Positions 4,232-5,413 of a DNA stretch of 5,413 bases are shown here, piece after piece. This stretch comes from Chloroflexota bacterium. Lineage in GTDB: Bacteria > Chloroflexota > Limnocylindria > Limnocylindrales > CSP1-4. The notes beneath the pieces are model-generated. The model saw nothing but the letters and a program-made list of their open reading frames with translations, made no database searches and was not told the origin of the DNA. The position numbers were made by a program, and so were the translations under genes. Within the stretch, counting starts at the first letter, position 1, and every line of letters begins with the position of its first letter. The DNA is taken from positions 1-5,413 of the forward strand of contig JACCVB010000171.1 in NCBI GenBank assembly GCA_013698385.1, given 5' to 3'.

Positions 4232-5413
4232 ATGCTGTCTGCTGAGTCGTCGACCCCGACGGCCGTTTCGGCGCGCAAGCGCTACGCCCGGATCCCCGAG
4301 GTCCTGCCGATCCCGAACCTGATCGAGCTCCAGCTCGACTCGTTCGCCTGGTTCACCGAGAACGGCCTGCGCGAGCTGTTCGACGAGATCAGCCCGATCA
4401 AGGACTTCACCGGCAAGGTGATGGAGCTCCAGTTCCTGGACTACGAGTTCGGGACGCCCAAGTACTCCGAGGAGGAGTGCCGGACCAAGGACCTCACCTT
4501 CAGCAAGCCGCTCTACGTCAACGTCGAGCTCCTGATCAAGGAGACAGGCGAGATCCAGCGCCAGCGCGTGTACATGGGCGACTACCCCTGGATGACGGAC
4601 CAGGGCACGTTCGTGATCAACGGCGCGGAGCGCGTGGTCGTCAGCCAGCTCGTCCGCTCGCCGGGGGTCTACTACAGCGAGGTGGAGGATCCGACCTCGG
4701 GCCGGATGCTCTTCTCGGCCAAGGTCATCCCCAACCGGGGCGCCTGGCTCGAGTTCGAGACCAACAACAAGGACCAGCTCTGGGTCAAGGTCGACCGCAA
4801 GCGCAAGATCGCCGCGACGACCCTGCTCCGCGCGGTGGGCTACGAGCAGAACGACGAGATCAGCGGCCTGTTCGGGATGATCGACACCGATCCGGAGCAC
4901 CCGTACATCGCCCAGACCCTCGACAAGGACCTGACGAAGACCCAGCAGGAAGCGCTGATCGAGGTCTACAAGAAGCTGCGCCCGGGCGATCCGCCCACCG
5001 GGGACAACGCCCGCCAGCTGGTCGAGAGCCTCTTCTTCAACTTCCGCCGCTACGACCTCGGTCGCGTCGGTCGCTACAAGTTCAACAAGAAGCTCGACGT
5101 CGTCGCGGCCCGCCTCGGGATCGAGCTTCCGCGCGAGCAGCGGACGATCAGCAAGGAAGACATCGCCGCGATCGTCGGCCAGCTCATCGAGCTCAACAAC
5201 GGGCACGGCGTCGCCGACGACATCGACCACCTCGGCAACCGTCGGATCCGCGCCAACGGCGAGCTCATCCAGAACGCGTTCCGGATCGGGCTCCTGCGCA
5301 TGGAGCGCGTCGTCAAGGAGCGCATGACCACGCAGGACGTCGAGGCCATCACGCCGCAGACCCTGATCAACATCCGGCCTGTGGTGGCGGCGCTGAAGGA
5401 GTTCTTCGGCACC
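4232..5413 (+). CDS. rpoB: DNA-directed RNA polymerase subunit beta, N-terminal part (3' end outside window)
   Basis: RpoB is one of the two large subunits that form the RNA polymerase active site. The open frame gives 394 residues to the window edge with no stop. After a short variable start (1-16), the protrusion begins with YARIPEVLPIPNLIELQLDS (18-37). The motif MTDQGTFVINGAERVVVSQL is at 121-140 and RSPGVYY at 142-148; its valine 146 matches the E. coli V146 rifampicin-contact region and is wild type. The lobe domain follows, and the large insertion that E. coli has before the rifampicin region is absent. The frame then runs through ERMTTQDVEAITPQTLINIR to FFGT (391-394), which precedes the main rifampicin cluster, so that cluster cannot be read. 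ATG 4232 is supported by AAGGAG at 4216-4221. It has its own promoter at 4145-4172. Confidence 0.97.
   Translation, partial: MLSAESSTPTAVSARKRYARIPEVLPIPNLIELQLDSFAWFTENGLRELFDEISPIKDFTGKVMELQFLDYEFGTPKYSEEECRTKDLTFSKPLYVNVELLIKETGEIQRQRVYMGDYPWMTDQGTFVINGAERVVVSQLVRSPGVYYSEVEDPTSGRMLFSAKVIPNRGAWLEFETNNKDQLWVKVDRKRKIAATTLLRAVGYEQNDEISGLFGMIDTDPEHPYIAQTLDKDLTKTQQEALIEVYKKLRPGDPPTGDNARQLVESLFFNFRRYDLGRVGRYKFNKKLDVVAARLGIELPREQRTISKEDIAAIVGQLIELNNGHGVADDIDHLGNRRIRANGELIQNAFRIGLLRMERVVKERMTTQDVEAITPQTLINIRPVVAALKEFFGT

Noticed and set aside
4214..5230. 338-codon open frame on the minus strand opposite rpoB
   Set aside because: It is the antisense of a clear rpoB frame; its Leu/Asp/Val/Arg-rich composition is the mirror of GC-rich codons, and it has no recognisable domain.

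Overview
This window is a housekeeping locus of a high-GC bacterium: the end of tuf followed by rpmG, tRNA-Trp, secE, nusG, rplK, rplA, rplJ, rplL and the first third of rpoB, all on the + strand. The gene order is standard in bacteria. The taxon is an inference: codons are strongly G/C-ending, starts are ATG or GTG, L33 is of the four-cysteine type, and the RpoB N-terminal part is short and lacks the large insertion that E. coli carries before the rifampicin region. A Chloroflexota-like or actinobacterial-like organism fits. Species cannot be read from this sequence.

Layout. Bases 1-234 are the C-terminal 77 codons of EF-Tu. rpmG (242-406) follows after 7 bases, then tRNA-Trp with encoded CCA (419-494), secE (529-711), nusG (708-1289, overlapping secE by ATGA), rplK (1328-1753) and rplA (1860-2564). 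A 362-base gap (2565-2926) holds two stem-loops directly behind rplA and then a densely folded leader with the features of an L10 autoregulatory leader, ending in a strong Shine-Dalgarno in front of rplJ (2927-3460). rplL (3507-3905) follows. A second large gap (3906-4231) holds a 90-base imperfect inverted repeat, two identical 35-base direct repeats plus a degenerate third copy, and then a near-consensus sigma-70 type promoter with a dyad over its -35 box. rpoB starts at 4232 and runs off the right edge at FFGT, just before the rifampicin-resistance cluster.

How the genes work together. EF-Tu, L33, tRNA-Trp, L11, L1, L10 and L7/L12 serve translation. L11, L10 and L7/L12 form the GTPase-recruiting stalk on which EF-Tu acts. 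NusG and the RpoB subunit are transcription machinery, and SecE is part of the protein translocon. The protein genes look ordinary and intact. The less routine content is in the spacers: the rplK-rplA stem-loop, the L10 leader, and the repeat block plus promoter before rpoB, which occupies the place where E. coli has an attenuator and an RNase III site. I found no evidence for a novel multigene system here.
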